Below, in pieces: positions 8,427-17,440 of a DNA stretch of 64,000 nucleotides (the stretch's first letter is position 1; each line of letters opens with the position of its first letter). The DNA comes from an uncultured Lutibacter sp. GTDB taxonomy: Bacteria > Bacteroidota > Bacteroidia > Flavobacteriales > Flavobacteriaceae. Below the pieces are notes generated by a model. The model was not told where the DNA came from, did no database searches, and was given only the letters and a program-made list of their open reading frames with translations. Position numbers and translations under genes: made by a program. The stretch is taken from the NCBI RefSeq assembly GCF_947495725.1, contig NZ_CANLZZ010000002.1:761315-825314 (forward strand), written 5' to 3'.

Positions 8427-8448
8427 TTAAATTTAGGGAGGTTTTTTT
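8415..8448 (+). terminator. Intrinsic terminator (attenuator) before ilvD
   Basis: AAACCTTCCTAA pairs with TTAGGGAGGTTT across a 6-base loop. This is a 12-bp stem with one G-T wobble, directly followed by a run of seven T. It lies 31 bases after the leader stop and about 210 bases before ilvD, the position expected of a transcription attenuator. Confidence 0.9.
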
Positions 8449-8572
8449 AATTTATAATCATTGTAAAAAAAAGAGGTTTAACTGTCATAAAATCAGCGAG
8501 GTATGGGTAATAAAAGGTAAATGAGTATTGTAAAAAAAATAAAAGAATAAAGAAAATAACAAATGTGAAATT

Positions 8573-8580
8573 TACTTTTG
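8573..8580 (+). promoter_or_regulatory. Candidate internal -7 box upstream of ilvD
   Basis: TACTTTTG matches TAnnTTTG and lies 79 bases before the ilvD ATG, beyond the attenuator. A good -33 element is not visible. If real, it would give attenuator-independent basal expression. The rest of 8449-8658 is AT-rich with short AAATATTT palindromes and no ORF. Confidence 0.3.
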
Positions 8581-8658
8581 TTGTTAGTTATATAAAATTT
8601 AGAAATAAAATAAATATTTTAAATATATTTTAAAATATTTCAAAAATATTTGAGATAA

Positions 8659-10341
8659 ATGCAATTAAATAAATACAGTAAAAGAGTAACACAAGATCCA
8701 ACACAACCTGCTGCCCAAGCTATGATGTATGGAGTTGGTTTAACTGAAGAGGATATGAAAAAACCTCAAATAGGAATTGCAAGTACAGGATACGACGGTA
8801 ATCCTTGTAATATGCACCTAAATGGGTTAGCTGGTTTTATTCAAGAAGAAGTTAATAAACTGCCACTTGTTGGATTAAAATTTAATACAATTGGTGTTAG
8901 TGATGGTATTTCTATGGGAACTTCGGGAATGAATTATTCACTGCCTTCTCGTGATATTATTGCAGATTCTATTGAAATTGTAATGAACGCTCAAAGTTAT
9001 GACGGTTTAGTAACTGTTGTTGGTTGCGATAAGAATATGCCAGGAGCAATAATGGCGATGTTACGTTTAAATCGTCCCTCGTTAATGGTTTATGGAGGTA
9101 CCATAAAATCTGGAAATTATAAAGGAAGAAAATTAAATATTGTTTCTGCTTTTGAAGCATTGGGACAAAAAATTTCAGGAGAAATTACTGAAGAAGAATA
9201 TAAGGAAATTATAAAAAAATCGATTCCTGGAGCAGGAGCCTGTGGAGGAATGTATACCGCAAATACAATGGCATCTTCTATAGAGGCTATGGGGTTTGCA
9301 TTACCATATAATTCTTCAATCCCAGCCGAAAATCCACATAAAGAAAGTGAAAGCGAACGTATTGCAGCTGCAATTAATAATTTATTAGAATTAGATTTAA
9401 AACCACTAGATATAATTACCAAAAAATCATTAGAAAACGCAATTACCGTGGTGAATGCATTAGGAGGTTCTACAAATGCAGTATTGCATTATTTGGCCAT
9501 TGCACATGCAGCTGGTATTGATTTTACATTAGAAGATTTTCAAAGAGTTAGCGATAGAACACCATTAATTGGAGATTTAAAACCAAGTGGAGAATATTTA
9601 ATGGAAGATGTTCATGGTGTTGGAGGAACTCCAGCTGTTATGAAGTATTTGTTAGAAAAAGGGTTTTTACACGGAGATTGTATGACGATAACAGGAAAAA
9701 CTCTTGCTGAAAATTTAGCAGATGTTAAAGCTATTTCTTTTGAAGAAGATCAAAAAGTAATACATTCAACAGATAAGGCATTAAAATCTTCAGGAAACCT
9801 TCAAATATTGTATGGTAATTTGGCCTCAAAAGGTGCGGTTGCAAAAATAAGTGGGAATGAAGGAAGTTTGTTTGAAGGTAAAGCGGTTGTATTTAATAGC
9901 GAACAAGAAGCAAATGATGGAATAGGAGCAGGAAAGGTTTCAAGAGGAGATGTTGTTGTTATACGTTATGTAGGGCCAAAAGGAGGTCCTGGAATGCCAG
10001 AAATGTTAAAACCTACTTCAATGATAATGGGAGCTGGATTAGGAAAATCAGTGGCTTTAATTACAGACGGACGTTTTTCAGGAGGAACGCATGGTTTTGT
10101 TGTAGGGCACATTACTCCAGAAGCACAATCGGGTGGAGCTATTGGTTTAGTAGAAGATGGGGATATCATTAAAATTGATGCAACAAATAACTCTATAGAT
10201 GTTTTAATTTCAGAAGAAGAATTGGCAGAAAGAAAAGCAAAATGGGTTGAGCCTGCGCCTAAACATAAAAAAGGAATATTGTATAAATATGCTAAAACAG
10301 TTTCTTCAGCCTCAGAAGGATGTGTTACGGATAAATTTTAA
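8659..10341 (+). CDS. ilvD: Dihydroxy-acid dehydratase
   Basis: IlvD dehydrates 2,3-dihydroxy-isovalerate and -methylvalerate to the keto acids of valine and isoleucine, using an Fe-S cluster. The 560 residues are full length. Candidate cluster cysteines are C50 (DGNPCNMH), C123 (GCDKNMPGA) and C195 ([14 protein letters not shown]). The catalytic-region serine is in [15 protein letters not shown] near the C-terminus. It is the first structural gene after the Ile/Val leader and attenuator. ilvB begins 4 bases after its stop, so the whole ilv set is one transcription unit. The identification is secure. Confidence 0.97.
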   Translation: MQLNKYSKRVTQDPTQPAAQAMMYGVGLTEEDMKKPQIGIASTGYDGNPCNMHLNGLAGFIQEEVNKLPLVGLKFNTIGVSDGISMGTSGMNYSLPSRDIIADSIEIVMNAQSYDGLVTVVGCDKNMPGAIMAMLRLNRPSLMVYGGTIKSGNYKGRKLNIVSAFEALGQKISGEITEEEYKEIIKKSIPGAGACGGMYTANTMASSIEAMGFALPYNSSIPAENPHKESESERIAAAINNLLELDLKPLDIITKKSLENAITVVNALGGSTNAVLHYLAIAHAAGIDFTLEDFQRVSDRTPLIGDLKPSGEYLMEDVHGVGGTPAVMKYLLEKGFLHGDCMTITGKTLAENLADVKAISFEEDQKVIHSTDKALKSSGNLQILYGNLASKGAVAKISGNEGSLFEGKAVVFNSEQEANDGIGAGKVSRGDVVVIRYVGPKGGPGMPEMLKPTSMIMGAGLGKSVALITDGRFSGGTHGFVVGHITPEAQSGGAIGLVEDGDIIKIDATNNSIDVLISEEELAERKAKWVEPAPKHKKGILYKYAKTVSSASEGCVTDKF

Positions 10342-10345
10342 GAGT

Positions 10346-12079
10346 ATGAAAACATTAAACAACGAAGCAAAACAAAATCAAGCGACTACATCTGTTAAAA
10401 TTTCAGGTGCCGAAGCGGTTATAAAGTGTTTGTTGGAAGAAGGTGCTGATTTAGCCTATGGATATCCAGGTGGAGCAATAATGCCTGTTTATGATGAAAT
10501 CTATAAATATCAAGATAAGTTTCACCACGTATTAACGCGTCACGAACAAGGAGCAGCACATGCTGCCCAAGGTTTTGCTCGTGTTACCGGAAAACCTGGA
10601 ATTGTTTTTGCAACTTCAGGCCCTGGAGCAACAAATTTAGTAACAGGTATTGCAGATGCCCAAATAGATTCTACACCTTTAGTATGCATTACTGGGCAAG
10701 TAGCATCTCATTTATTAGGTTCTGATGCTTTTCAAGAAACAGATATTATTGGTATTTCAACACCAGTTACAAAATGGAATTACCAAATTACAAAAGCTTC
10801 TGAAATTCCTGAAGTAATAGCAAAAGCATTTTATATTGCAAAATCTGGTAGACCGGGTCCAGTACTTATTGATATCACAAAAGATGCTCAATTTGGAGAG
10901 TTAGATTATTCATATAAAAAATGTGAAAAAATAAGAAGCTATAGGGCTACTCCTAAAATTGAAGTTGATAAAATTAAAGAAGCTGCAAAAATAATTAACA
11001 ATGCAAAAAAACCATTTATTGTATGGGGGCAAGGTGTTATTATTGGAAGTGCTGAACAAGAATTTAAAAATTTCATAGAAAAAACTGATATACCTTCAGC
11101 TTCAACGGCATTAGGTCTTTCTGCTTTAGAAACCAAACATCCTTTACATGTAGGTATGGTAGGAATGCACGGTAATTATGCACCAAATAAATTAACAAAT
11201 GAATGTGATGTTTTAATTGCTATCGGAATGCGATTTGATGATCGTGTTACAGGTAATTTAAATACCTATGCAAAGCAAGCAAAAGTTATTCATTTTGATA
11301 TTGACCCAGCTGAAATTGATAAGAATGTAAAAACAGACGTTGCAGTTTTAGGTGATGTAAAAGAAACTCTAACAGAAATTATGTCTTATGTTAACAAAGC
11401 AGAGCATAAAGAATGGATGAGTGAGTTTGACAAGCTATACGCAATAGAAAAGAATGAAGTAATAGTAGATCAATTAAACCCAACCAAGGAAGGATTAACA
11501 ATGGGTGAAGTTTTGGGTGGAATTAATAAAGTTTCTAAAGGTGAAGCTGTAGTAGTTTCAGACGTTGGTCAACACCAAATGTTTGCCTGTAGATATGCCG
11601 ATTTTGTAAAAACAAGAAGTAGTGTAACTTCCGGTGGATTAGGAACCATGGGATTTGCGTTACCAGCAGCAATAGGAGCAAAAATGGGCGTTCCTAATAG
11701 AGAAGTGGTTGCAATTATTGGTGATGGAGGATACCAAATGACTTGTAATGAGTTAGGTACCATACTTCAAACAAAAGCAGCTGTAAAAATTGTTGTTTTA
11801 AACAATAGTTATTTAGGAATGGTACGCCAATGGCAAGAACTGTTTTTTGACAAGCGTTATGCTTCCACAGAAATGATAAGTCCAGACTTTGTAAAGCTTG
11901 CAGAAGCTTATGACATTGAAGCTACTAGAGTTTCTAAAAGAGAAGATTTAGAAGGGGCTATCAAAACAATGATGGCTTCAAAAGAAGCATTTTTCTTAGA
12001 AGTTGTTATAGAACAAGAAGATAATGTATTTCCAATGATACCAACAGGAGCAAGTGTTTCAGATATAAGATTAAGTTAA
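10346..12079 (+). CDS. ilvB: Acetolactate synthase, large catalytic subunit
   Basis: A ThDP enzyme that condenses pyruvate with pyruvate or 2-ketobutyrate, the first common step of branched-chain synthesis. The track start at 10247 lies inside ilvD. The ATG at 10346 (MKTLNNEAKQ, 577 aa) follows the ilvD stop by 4 bases and is preferred. The N-terminal domain has GYPGGAIMPVYDE and the ThDP-activating glutamate in TRHEQGAAHAAQG. The central FAD/transhydrogenase-like domain follows. The C-terminal ThDP site has GDGGYQMTCNELGT and NNSYLGMVRQWQE. It pairs with the small subunit ilvN directly downstream. Confidence 0.97.
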   Translation: MKTLNNEAKQNQATTSVKISGAEAVIKCLLEEGADLAYGYPGGAIMPVYDEIYKYQDKFHHVLTRHEQGAAHAAQGFARVTGKPGIVFATSGPGATNLVTGIADAQIDSTPLVCITGQVASHLLGSDAFQETDIIGISTPVTKWNYQITKASEIPEVIAKAFYIAKSGRPGPVLIDITKDAQFGELDYSYKKCEKIRSYRATPKIEVDKIKEAAKIINNAKKPFIVWGQGVIIGSAEQEFKNFIEKTDIPSASTALGLSALETKHPLHVGMVGMHGNYAPNKLTNECDVLIAIGMRFDDRVTGNLNTYAKQAKVIHFDIDPAEIDKNVKTDVAVLGDVKETLTEIMSYVNKAEHKEWMSEFDKLYAIEKNEVIVDQLNPTKEGLTMGEVLGGINKVSKGEAVVVSDVGQHQMFACRYADFVKTRSSVTSGGLGTMGFALPAAIGAKMGVPNREVVAIIGDGGYQMTCNELGTILQTKAAVKIVVLNNSYLGMVRQWQELFFDKRYASTEMISPDFVKLAEAYDIEATRVSKREDLEGAIKTMMASKEAFFLEVVIEQEDNVFPMIPTGASVSDIRLS

Positions 12080-12080
12080 G

Positions 12081-12602
12081 ATGGAAGAAATTAAAAATTT
12101 TACAATTTCAGTTTATACTGAAAACAATGTAGGGATACTAAATCGCCTTTCGGCAATATTTTTAAAGCGTCATATAAATATTGAAAGTATGACTGTTTCA
12201 AAATCAGAAATTGAAAACGTTCATAGGTTTACCTTTGTTGTAAATATTAGTCAAGTTCAGGCACATAAAGTTGTTGGTCAATTAGAAAAACAAATTGAGG
12301 TAATTAGAGCCTTCTTTCATACAGAAGATGAAATTATTTATAATGAAACAGCTTTATTTAAAATTTCAACAGAACATTTGTATAATGAAGAAATTCAAAA
12401 AAGAATGAAGTTTAGAAGAGCTCATGTATTAACAATAACCGAACGTTATTTTGTAATTGAGGCTTCTGGATCTAAAGAGAATATTGATAAAATGTATAAA
12501 AAATTAAAGCCTTTTGGGTTGCTTCAATTTGTACGCTCGGGTCGAATAGCAATTACACGACCTAAAATGGCAATATCAGAATTATTACAAGAATTTAACT
12601 AA
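12081..12602 (+). CDS. ilvN: Acetolactate synthase, small regulatory subunit
   Basis: This 173-residue protein is the regulatory partner of ilvB and would confer valine feedback control and full activity. The N-terminal ACT domain is clear (FTISVYTENNVGILNRLSAIFLKRHINIESMTVS, about 6-40), and a second ALS small-subunit domain follows from about residue 90 (AHVLTITERYFVIEASG). It begins 1 base after the ilvB stop, typical of coupled subunits. Length and domain order match IlvH/IlvN of the ~160-180 residue class. Confidence 0.94.
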   Translation: MEEIKNFTISVYTENNVGILNRLSAIFLKRHINIESMTVSKSEIENVHRFTFVVNISQVQAHKVVGQLEKQIEVIRAFFHTEDEIIYNETALFKISTEHLYNEEIQKRMKFRRAHVLTITERYFVIEASGSKENIDKMYKKLKPFGLLQFVRSGRIAITRPKMAISELLQEFN

Positions 12603-12624
12603 AAAGAAATAAATAAATTAAAAA

Positions 12625-14097
12625 ATGGCAAATTATTTTAACACACTTTCATTAAGAGATAAATTAGATCAATTAGGAAGATGTAGATTTATGGATGCTT
12701 CCGAATTTGGGGAAGGTGTAGAGGCTTTAAAAGGAAAAAAAATAGTAATTGTTGGGTGTGGAGCTCAAGGTTTAAATCAAGGTTTAAACATGAGAGATTC
12801 AGGTTTAGATGTATCTTATACTTTAAGAGCTGCAGCTATTTCAGAAAAAAGACAATCTTTTAAAAATGCAACAGAGAATAATTTTGCTGTTGGAACGTAT
12901 GAAGAAATGATTCCTACAGCTGATTTATTGATTAACCTAACACCAGACAAACAACATACGGCAGTTGTTTCGGCAGTTATGCCTCTAATGAAAAAAGGAG
13001 CAACATTATCGTATTCTCACGGTTTCAATATTGTTGAAGAAGGAATGCAAATTCGTAAAGATATTACGGTTATTATGGTGGCTCCAAAATCACCAGGTTC
13101 TGAAGTTCGAGAAGAATATAAAAGAGGATTTGGAGTTCCAACTTTAATTGCTGTACATCCTGAGAATGATCCAGAAGGAAAAGGATGGGATCAAGCAAAA
13201 GCATATGCAGTTGCCACAGGAGGCCACACAGCAGGTGTTTTAGAGTCATCATTTGTAGCAGAGGTAAAATCAGATTTAATGGGTGAGCAAACAATTCTAT
13301 GTGGATTGTTACAAACGGGATCTATTTTATGTTTTGACAAAATGATTGAAGAAGGTGTGGATGCAGGTTATGCGTCAAAACTTATTCAATATGGTTGGGA
13401 AACTATAACCGAAGCCTTAAAACACGGAGGTATTACAAATATGATGGATCGTTTATCCAACCCAGCAAAAATTGCCGCGTTTAATGCATCTGAAGAATTA
13501 AAAGATATTATGCGTCCGTTATTCCAAAAACATATGGATGACATTATGGAAGGTGAATTTTCTAAAACAATGATGGAGGATTGGGCAAATGATGATGTAA
13601 ACCTTTTAACTTGGAGAGCAGCAACGGGAGAAACTAATTTCGAAAAAACTCCAGCTGGAGATGTTGAAATTTCGGAACAAGAATATTTCGATAACGGAGT
13701 TTTAATGGTTGCAATGGTAAAAGCAGGTGTTGAATTGGCTTTTGAAGCTATGACAGATTCTGGAATAATTGATGAATCTGCATATTATGAATCGTTACAC
13801 GAAACGCCATTAATTGCAAATACTATTGCGCGTAGAAAATTATACGAAATGAATAGTGTAATTTCTGATACAGCTGAATACGGTTGTTATTTATTTGATC
13901 ACGCTTGTAAGCCTTTAATTGCCGATTATGTTAAGAAAACACCAAGTAATTTCGTTGGTCGCCCATTTAACGACGGTTCAAACGGAGTTGATAACAAGGA
14001 GTTAATTGAAGTAAATGCAGTTATTAGAAATCACCCAGTAGAAGAAATTGGTGAATATTTAAGAGAATCAATGACTGCAATGAAAAAAATTGTTTAA
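12625..14097 (+). CDS. ilvC: Ketol-acid reductoisomerase, class II (long form)
   Basis: IlvC isomerises and reduces acetolactate/acetohydroxybutyrate with NADPH and Mg2+. The 490-residue length and duplicated C-terminal helical domain place it in the E. coli-type class II. The Rossmann motif is [22 protein letters not shown], and [14 protein letters not shown] carries the residues expected for NADPH preference. Two acidic metal-binding regions follow, including [16 protein letters not shown] (about 215-230). It starts 22 bases after ilvN within the ilv operon. Confidence 0.96.
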   Translation: MANYFNTLSLRDKLDQLGRCRFMDASEFGEGVEALKGKKIVIVGCGAQGLNQGLNMRDSGLDVSYTLRAAAISEKRQSFKNATENNFAVGTYEEMIPTADLLINLTPDKQHTAVVSAVMPLMKKGATLSYSHGFNIVEEGMQIRKDITVIMVAPKSPGSEVREEYKRGFGVPTLIAVHPENDPEGKGWDQAKAYAVATGGHTAGVLESSFVAEVKSDLMGEQTILCGLLQTGSILCFDKMIEEGVDAGYASKLIQYGWETITEALKHGGITNMMDRLSNPAKIAAFNASEELKDIMRPLFQKHMDDIMEGEFSKTMMEDWANDDVNLLTWRAATGETNFEKTPAGDVEISEQEYFDNGVLMVAMVKAGVELAFEAMTDSGIIDESAYYESLHETPLIANTIARRKLYEMNSVISDTAEYGCYLFDHACKPLIADYVKKTPSNFVGRPFNDGSNGVDNKELIEVNAVIRNHPVEEIGEYLRESMTAMKKIV

Positions 14098-14109
14098 AAA
14101 GTTTAAATT

Positions 14110-15372
14110 TTGAGTGAATCTATTAAAAATAGGATTTCATTAGAAAATATTTATAAAGCTCAACAGAGCATTAAAGGAGTTGTACAAGCAACTCCTTTAA
14201 TGTTTATGAAGAATTTTTCCGACCAGTACGAGGCTAACATTTATTTTAAAAGAGAGGATGTTCAAGCTGTACGCTCGTATAAAATTCGTGGAGCTTATAA
14301 TAAAATTCAAGGATTATCTGCCAAGGAATTAAAAAATGGTATTGTTTGTGCAAGTGCAGGAAATCATGCACAAGGTGTTGCTTTTGCTTGTAAAAAACTA
14401 GAAGTTAGCGGGACTATTTTTATGCCAGTTACAACGCCACACCAAAAAATTGACCAAGTTAAAATGTTTGGAGGTGAATTTGTAGAAGTTAGACTTTTTG
14501 GTGATAGCTATGATGATAGTCAATTAGCCGCAAAAGAATTTTGTGATAAAAATCAAAGTACTTTTGTACACCCTTTTGATGATTTAGATGTAATTGCAGG
14601 TCAAGGAACTATTGGTTTAGAATTATTAAACGCTACCGACATACCTATTGATTATTTATTTTTGCCTGTTGGAGGTGGTGGTTTAGCTTCTGGAGTGGGA
14701 AGTGTATTTAAATCATTAAGTCCAGAAACAATTTTAGTTGGTGTAGAACCAAAGGGAGCGCCATCTTTAACAACTTCATTAAAAAATGGAGTGAATACTA
14801 CTTTAGATGAAATTGAAAAATTTGTTGATGGTGCTGCAGTAAAACGTATGGGGGAAATTACTTTTGAAATGTGTAAAGAATTACTTCATAAAACAGATGT
14901 TATTTGTGAAGGGTTAATTTGTTCAACCATATTAAAAGTATATAACGAAAATGCCCTAGTTGTTGAACCAGCCGGAGCATTATCTATTGCTGCACTTGAA
15001 CAACATAAAGAACAGATTAAGGGAAAAACAGTTGTTTGCATAGTTAGTGGAGGTAATAATGATATTACCCGTATGGAAGAAATGAAGGAAAGAGCTCTTT
15101 TATTTCAAGGTCTAAAGCATTATTTTATTATTAAATTTCCACAAAGAGCTGGAGCCCTAAAAGAATTTGTTGTTGAAGTGTTGGGAGAAAATGACGATAT
15201 AACTTATTTTGAGTACACCAAGAAAAATAATAGAGATAAAGGACCTGCTGTTGTAGGAATTCAGCTTGAGTCGAAAGAGGATTTTGAACCTTTATTAACT
15301 AGAATGAAACAAAAAGGATTTTTGAGAGAGTACTTAAATGAAAATCAGGAATTATTTCAATTTTTGATTTAG
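14110..15372 (+). CDS. ilvA: Threonine dehydratase (biosynthetic), TTG start
   Basis: IlvA deaminates threonine to 2-ketobutyrate, the isoleucine precursor, with PLP. The start is TTG at 14110, 12 bases after ilvC; the next ATG would remove conserved sequence, so TTG is accepted. PLP lysine K58 lies in RSYKIRGAYNKIQ, with SAGNHAQGVAF and the GGGGLASG phosphate loop following. The C-terminal ~90 residues (FIIKFPQRAGALKEFV) form a single ACT-like domain. At 420 aa it is the one-ACT form, unlike the ~514-residue E. coli enzyme with two. It closes the ilv operon. Confidence 0.95.
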   Translation: MSESIKNRISLENIYKAQQSIKGVVQATPLMFMKNFSDQYEANIYFKREDVQAVRSYKIRGAYNKIQGLSAKELKNGIVCASAGNHAQGVAFACKKLEVSGTIFMPVTTPHQKIDQVKMFGGEFVEVRLFGDSYDDSQLAAKEFCDKNQSTFVHPFDDLDVIAGQGTIGLELLNATDIPIDYLFLPVGGGGLASGVGSVFKSLSPETILVGVEPKGAPSLTTSLKNGVNTTLDEIEKFVDGAAVKRMGEITFEMCKELLHKTDVICEGLICSTILKVYNENALVVEPAGALSIAALEQHKEQIKGKTVVCIVSGGNNDITRMEEMKERALLFQGLKHYFIIKFPQRAGALKEFVVEVLGENDDITYFEYTKKNNRDKGPAVVGIQLESKEDFEPLLTRMKQKGFLREYLNENQELFQFLI

Positions 15373-15487
15373 CATATTTTTGCTTATTTCTATTAATAAT
15401 TGTTAATTATAAGGAGCGTAAATAGGAATGTTGTTAATTATTAAACAAAACTAAAATTATATTAAAAAAATGCGTAATATTGTACCA

Positions 15488-15553
15488 ATGAAAATAAGCA
15501 ATTTAAATACTTCAATTGTACGCCGCTTTTTGCGCCGCCCCTTATGGGCGTAA
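15488..15553 (+). CDS. arg leader peptide (four Arg CGC codons, 21 aa)
   Basis: This short ORF, absent from the track, runs from ATG at 15488 to TAA at 15553. It encodes a 21-residue peptide containing VRRFLRRPLW. All four arginines use CGC in two adjacent pairs, whereas genes around it favour AGA and CGT. It lies in the 264-base gap immediately before the arginine cluster, 83 bases upstream of the GNAT gene. The GC-rich codons stand out sharply from the AT-rich surroundings. By analogy with amino-acid leader peptides it should sense charged tRNA-Arg. Function is inferred, but position plus composition make chance unlikely. Confidence 0.8.
   Translation: MKISNLNTSIVRRFLRRPLWA
15536..15550 (+). 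promoter_or_regulatory. GC-rich hairpin in the arg leader ORF
   Basis: CGCCC-CTTAT-GGGCG is a perfect 5-bp GC stem over the last Arg codon and the next four codons. A competing pairing, TACGCC (15519-15524) with GGCGTA (15547-15552), would span the Arg codons instead. Ribosome position would decide between them. Confidence 0.55.
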
Positions 15554-15562
15554 TTTTCTATT

Positions 15563-15583
15563 GAAAACGATGCGTTCGTTTTC
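15563..15583 (+). promoter_or_regulatory. Second hairpin downstream of the arg leader stop
   Basis: GAAAACGA-TGCGT-TCGTTTTC is a perfect 8-bp stem with a 5-base loop, 9 bases after the leader stop. Its 5' arm can instead pair with TTTTC at 15554-15558. The flank is TTTTCGCTTCTCAT without a true T-tract, so a Rho-independent terminator is not clear. It could act through pausing, Rho, or translation. Confidence 0.55.
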
Positions 15584-15636
15584 GCTTCTCATAAAAAAAC
15601 ATAATTAAGTTAATTTTATAATTCAAAAGGTAAACA

Positions 15637-16251
15637 ATGAAAGTTGTTATTGCTAATATATCGCATATTAAATATGCTGAGATAATTTGTGAAACTATTA
15701 AAGAGTCTGCAAAAGTTAGAGGAACTGGAATTGCAGAAAGAACTCCAGAATATATTTCAAAAAAAATAAGTACGGGTGATGCTATTATTGCTATAGAAAA
15801 TGATGAGTTTGCAGGATTCTGTTATATAGAAACCTGGGATAATAAATCGTTTGTAGTAAACTCGGGTTTAATTGTACATCCAAATTTTAGAAATCAGGGT
15901 TTAGCTAAAAAAATAAAAAAGAAAATTTTAGAATATTCTCAAGAGAAATATCCTGACGCTAAAATTTTTGGAATAACTACAGGCTTGGCAGTTTTAAAAA
16001 TTAATTACGAATTAGGATATCAACCTGTAACATTTTCGGAATTAACTACCGACGAAGCTTTTTGGAATGGTTGTAGAACTTGTAAAAATTTCGATGTTTT
16101 AACGAGAACCGAACGTAAAATGTGTTTATGCACAGGAATGTTATACGATCCTAAGCACAAAAAAATTATAAAAGAGCATAAATACGATTCTAAAGTATTA
16201 AGTAGATTAAAAAAGATTAAACAAGCATTATTTCTAAAGAAGAAAAAATAA
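15637..16251 (+). CDS. GNAT-family acyltransferase, probable first enzyme of arginine synthesis
   Basis: This 204-residue protein has a GNAT fold with the acyl-CoA loop HPNFRNQGLAKKI at about 81-93. It heads the arginine cluster, where an N-acylglutamate synthase is expected, and no argA or argJ is present. I infer it acylates glutamate with acetyl- or succinyl-CoA. A C-terminal cysteine set, CRTC (146-149) and CLC (163-165), looks like a small metal knuckle, unusual for a GNAT. The last 20 residues are very lysine-rich. argG starts 5 bases after its stop. Family is firm; substrate is inference from context. Confidence 0.75.
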   Translation: MKVVIANISHIKYAEIICETIKESAKVRGTGIAERTPEYISKKISTGDAIIAIENDEFAGFCYIETWDNKSFVVNSGLIVHPNFRNQGLAKKIKKKILEYSQEKYPDAKIFGITTGLAVLKINYELGYQPVTFSELTTDEAFWNGCRTCKNFDVLTRTERKMCLCTGMLYDPKHKKIIKEHKYDSKVLSRLKKIKQALFLKKKK

Positions 16252-16256
16252 ATATC

Positions 16257-17438
16257 ATGGAAAAAGTTGTAGTTGCATATAGCGGAGGTTTAGACACATC
16301 ATATTGTGTTAAATATTTACAAAACGAATTAAATTTAGAAGTTCACAGCGTACTTGTTAATACAGGTGGATTTTCTGAAGAAGAATTAAAAGTAGTTGAA
16401 GCAAAAGCATATGATATGGGGGTAAAATCTCATACAAATCAAAATATTTTAGATATATATTACGAAAAAGCCATAAAATTTATGGTGTATGGTAATGTGT
16501 TAAAAAATAATACATATCCATTATCTGTAAGTGCAGAGAGAGTGTTTCAGGCAATTGAAGTTGTAGAATATGCCAAAACAATAAACGCAAAATACATTGC
16601 CCACGGAAGTACTGGTGCAGGTAACGATCAGGTTAGATTTGATATGATATTTCAAACCCTAGCTCCAGAAATTGAAATTATAACACCAATTCGAGATTTA
16701 AAACTTTCCAGACAAGAAGAAATTGAATATTTAAAGAAACACGGAGTAGATTATCCTTGGTCTAAAGCAAAGTATTCCATTAATAAAGGAATTTGGGGAA
16801 CAAGTGTTGGTGGTGTTGAAACCTTAACATCTCACCAAGCCTTGCCAGAAGAAGCTTACCCAAGTCAATTAGAAAAAACCGAACCTACCGATATTAAATT
16901 ACACTTTGAAAAAGGTGAATTGGTTGGATTGAATGATGAAATAGATACTCCTGTAAATACAATTTTAAAACTTGAAGAAATAGCCTCTAAATACGCAATT
17001 GGTAGAGATATTCATGTTGGAGATACAATTGTTGGGATTAAAGGAAGAGTTGGTTTTGAAGCTGCGGCTGCAACCGTAATTATTAAAGCGCATCATTTGT
17101 TAGAAAAGCATGTACTTTCTAAATGGCAACAAAATATGAAAGAAGGATTAGGTAGTACCTACGGAATGTTATTGCACGATGGTCAGTACTTCGAACCTGC
17201 AATGAGAGACATTGAAGCTTACTTAACTAATTCTCAAAAAACAGTTACAGGAGAAGTTTTTGTAACCTTAAAACCTTATCACTTTAGTTTAAATGGAATT
17301 GAATCTAGACACGATTTAATGAAATCTAAATTTGGTGAATATGGAGAAACAAATAAGGCTTGGAGTGCAGAAGATGCAAAAGGATTTATTAAAATATTGG
17401 GAACAGCAAATAAAATTTATCACAGCGTAAATTCATAA
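16257..17438 (+). CDS. argG: Argininosuccinate synthase
   Basis: ArgG joins citrulline and aspartate using ATP, the penultimate arginine step. The PP-loop ATP motif AYSGGLDTSYCV is at about 8-19 and further conserved stretches include AHGSTGAGNDQVRFD and SKAKYSINKGIWG. The 393 residues match the usual ~400. It is second in the cluster, between the GNAT gene and argC (2-base gap), although it acts late in the pathway. Confidence 0.96.
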   Translation: MEKVVVAYSGGLDTSYCVKYLQNELNLEVHSVLVNTGGFSEEELKVVEAKAYDMGVKSHTNQNILDIYYEKAIKFMVYGNVLKNNTYPLSVSAERVFQAIEVVEYAKTINAKYIAHGSTGAGNDQVRFDMIFQTLAPEIEIITPIRDLKLSRQEEIEYLKKHGVDYPWSKAKYSINKGIWGTSVGGVETLTSHQALPEEAYPSQLEKTEPTDIKLHFEKGELVGLNDEIDTPVNTILKLEEIASKYAIGRDIHVGDTIVGIKGRVGFEAAAATVIIKAHHLLEKHVLSKWQQNMKEGLGSTYGMLLHDGQYFEPAMRDIEAYLTNSQKTVTGEVFVTLKPYHFSLNGIESRHDLMKSKFGEYGETNKAWSAEDAKGFIKILGTANKIYHSVNS

Positions 17439-17440
17439 TT

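Noticed and set aside
15375-15382. TATTTTTG as promoter of the arg leader
   Set aside because: It fits the -7 consensus but overlaps the end of the ilv operon region, and no -33 element lies at proper spacing; such boxes are frequent in AT-rich DNA.
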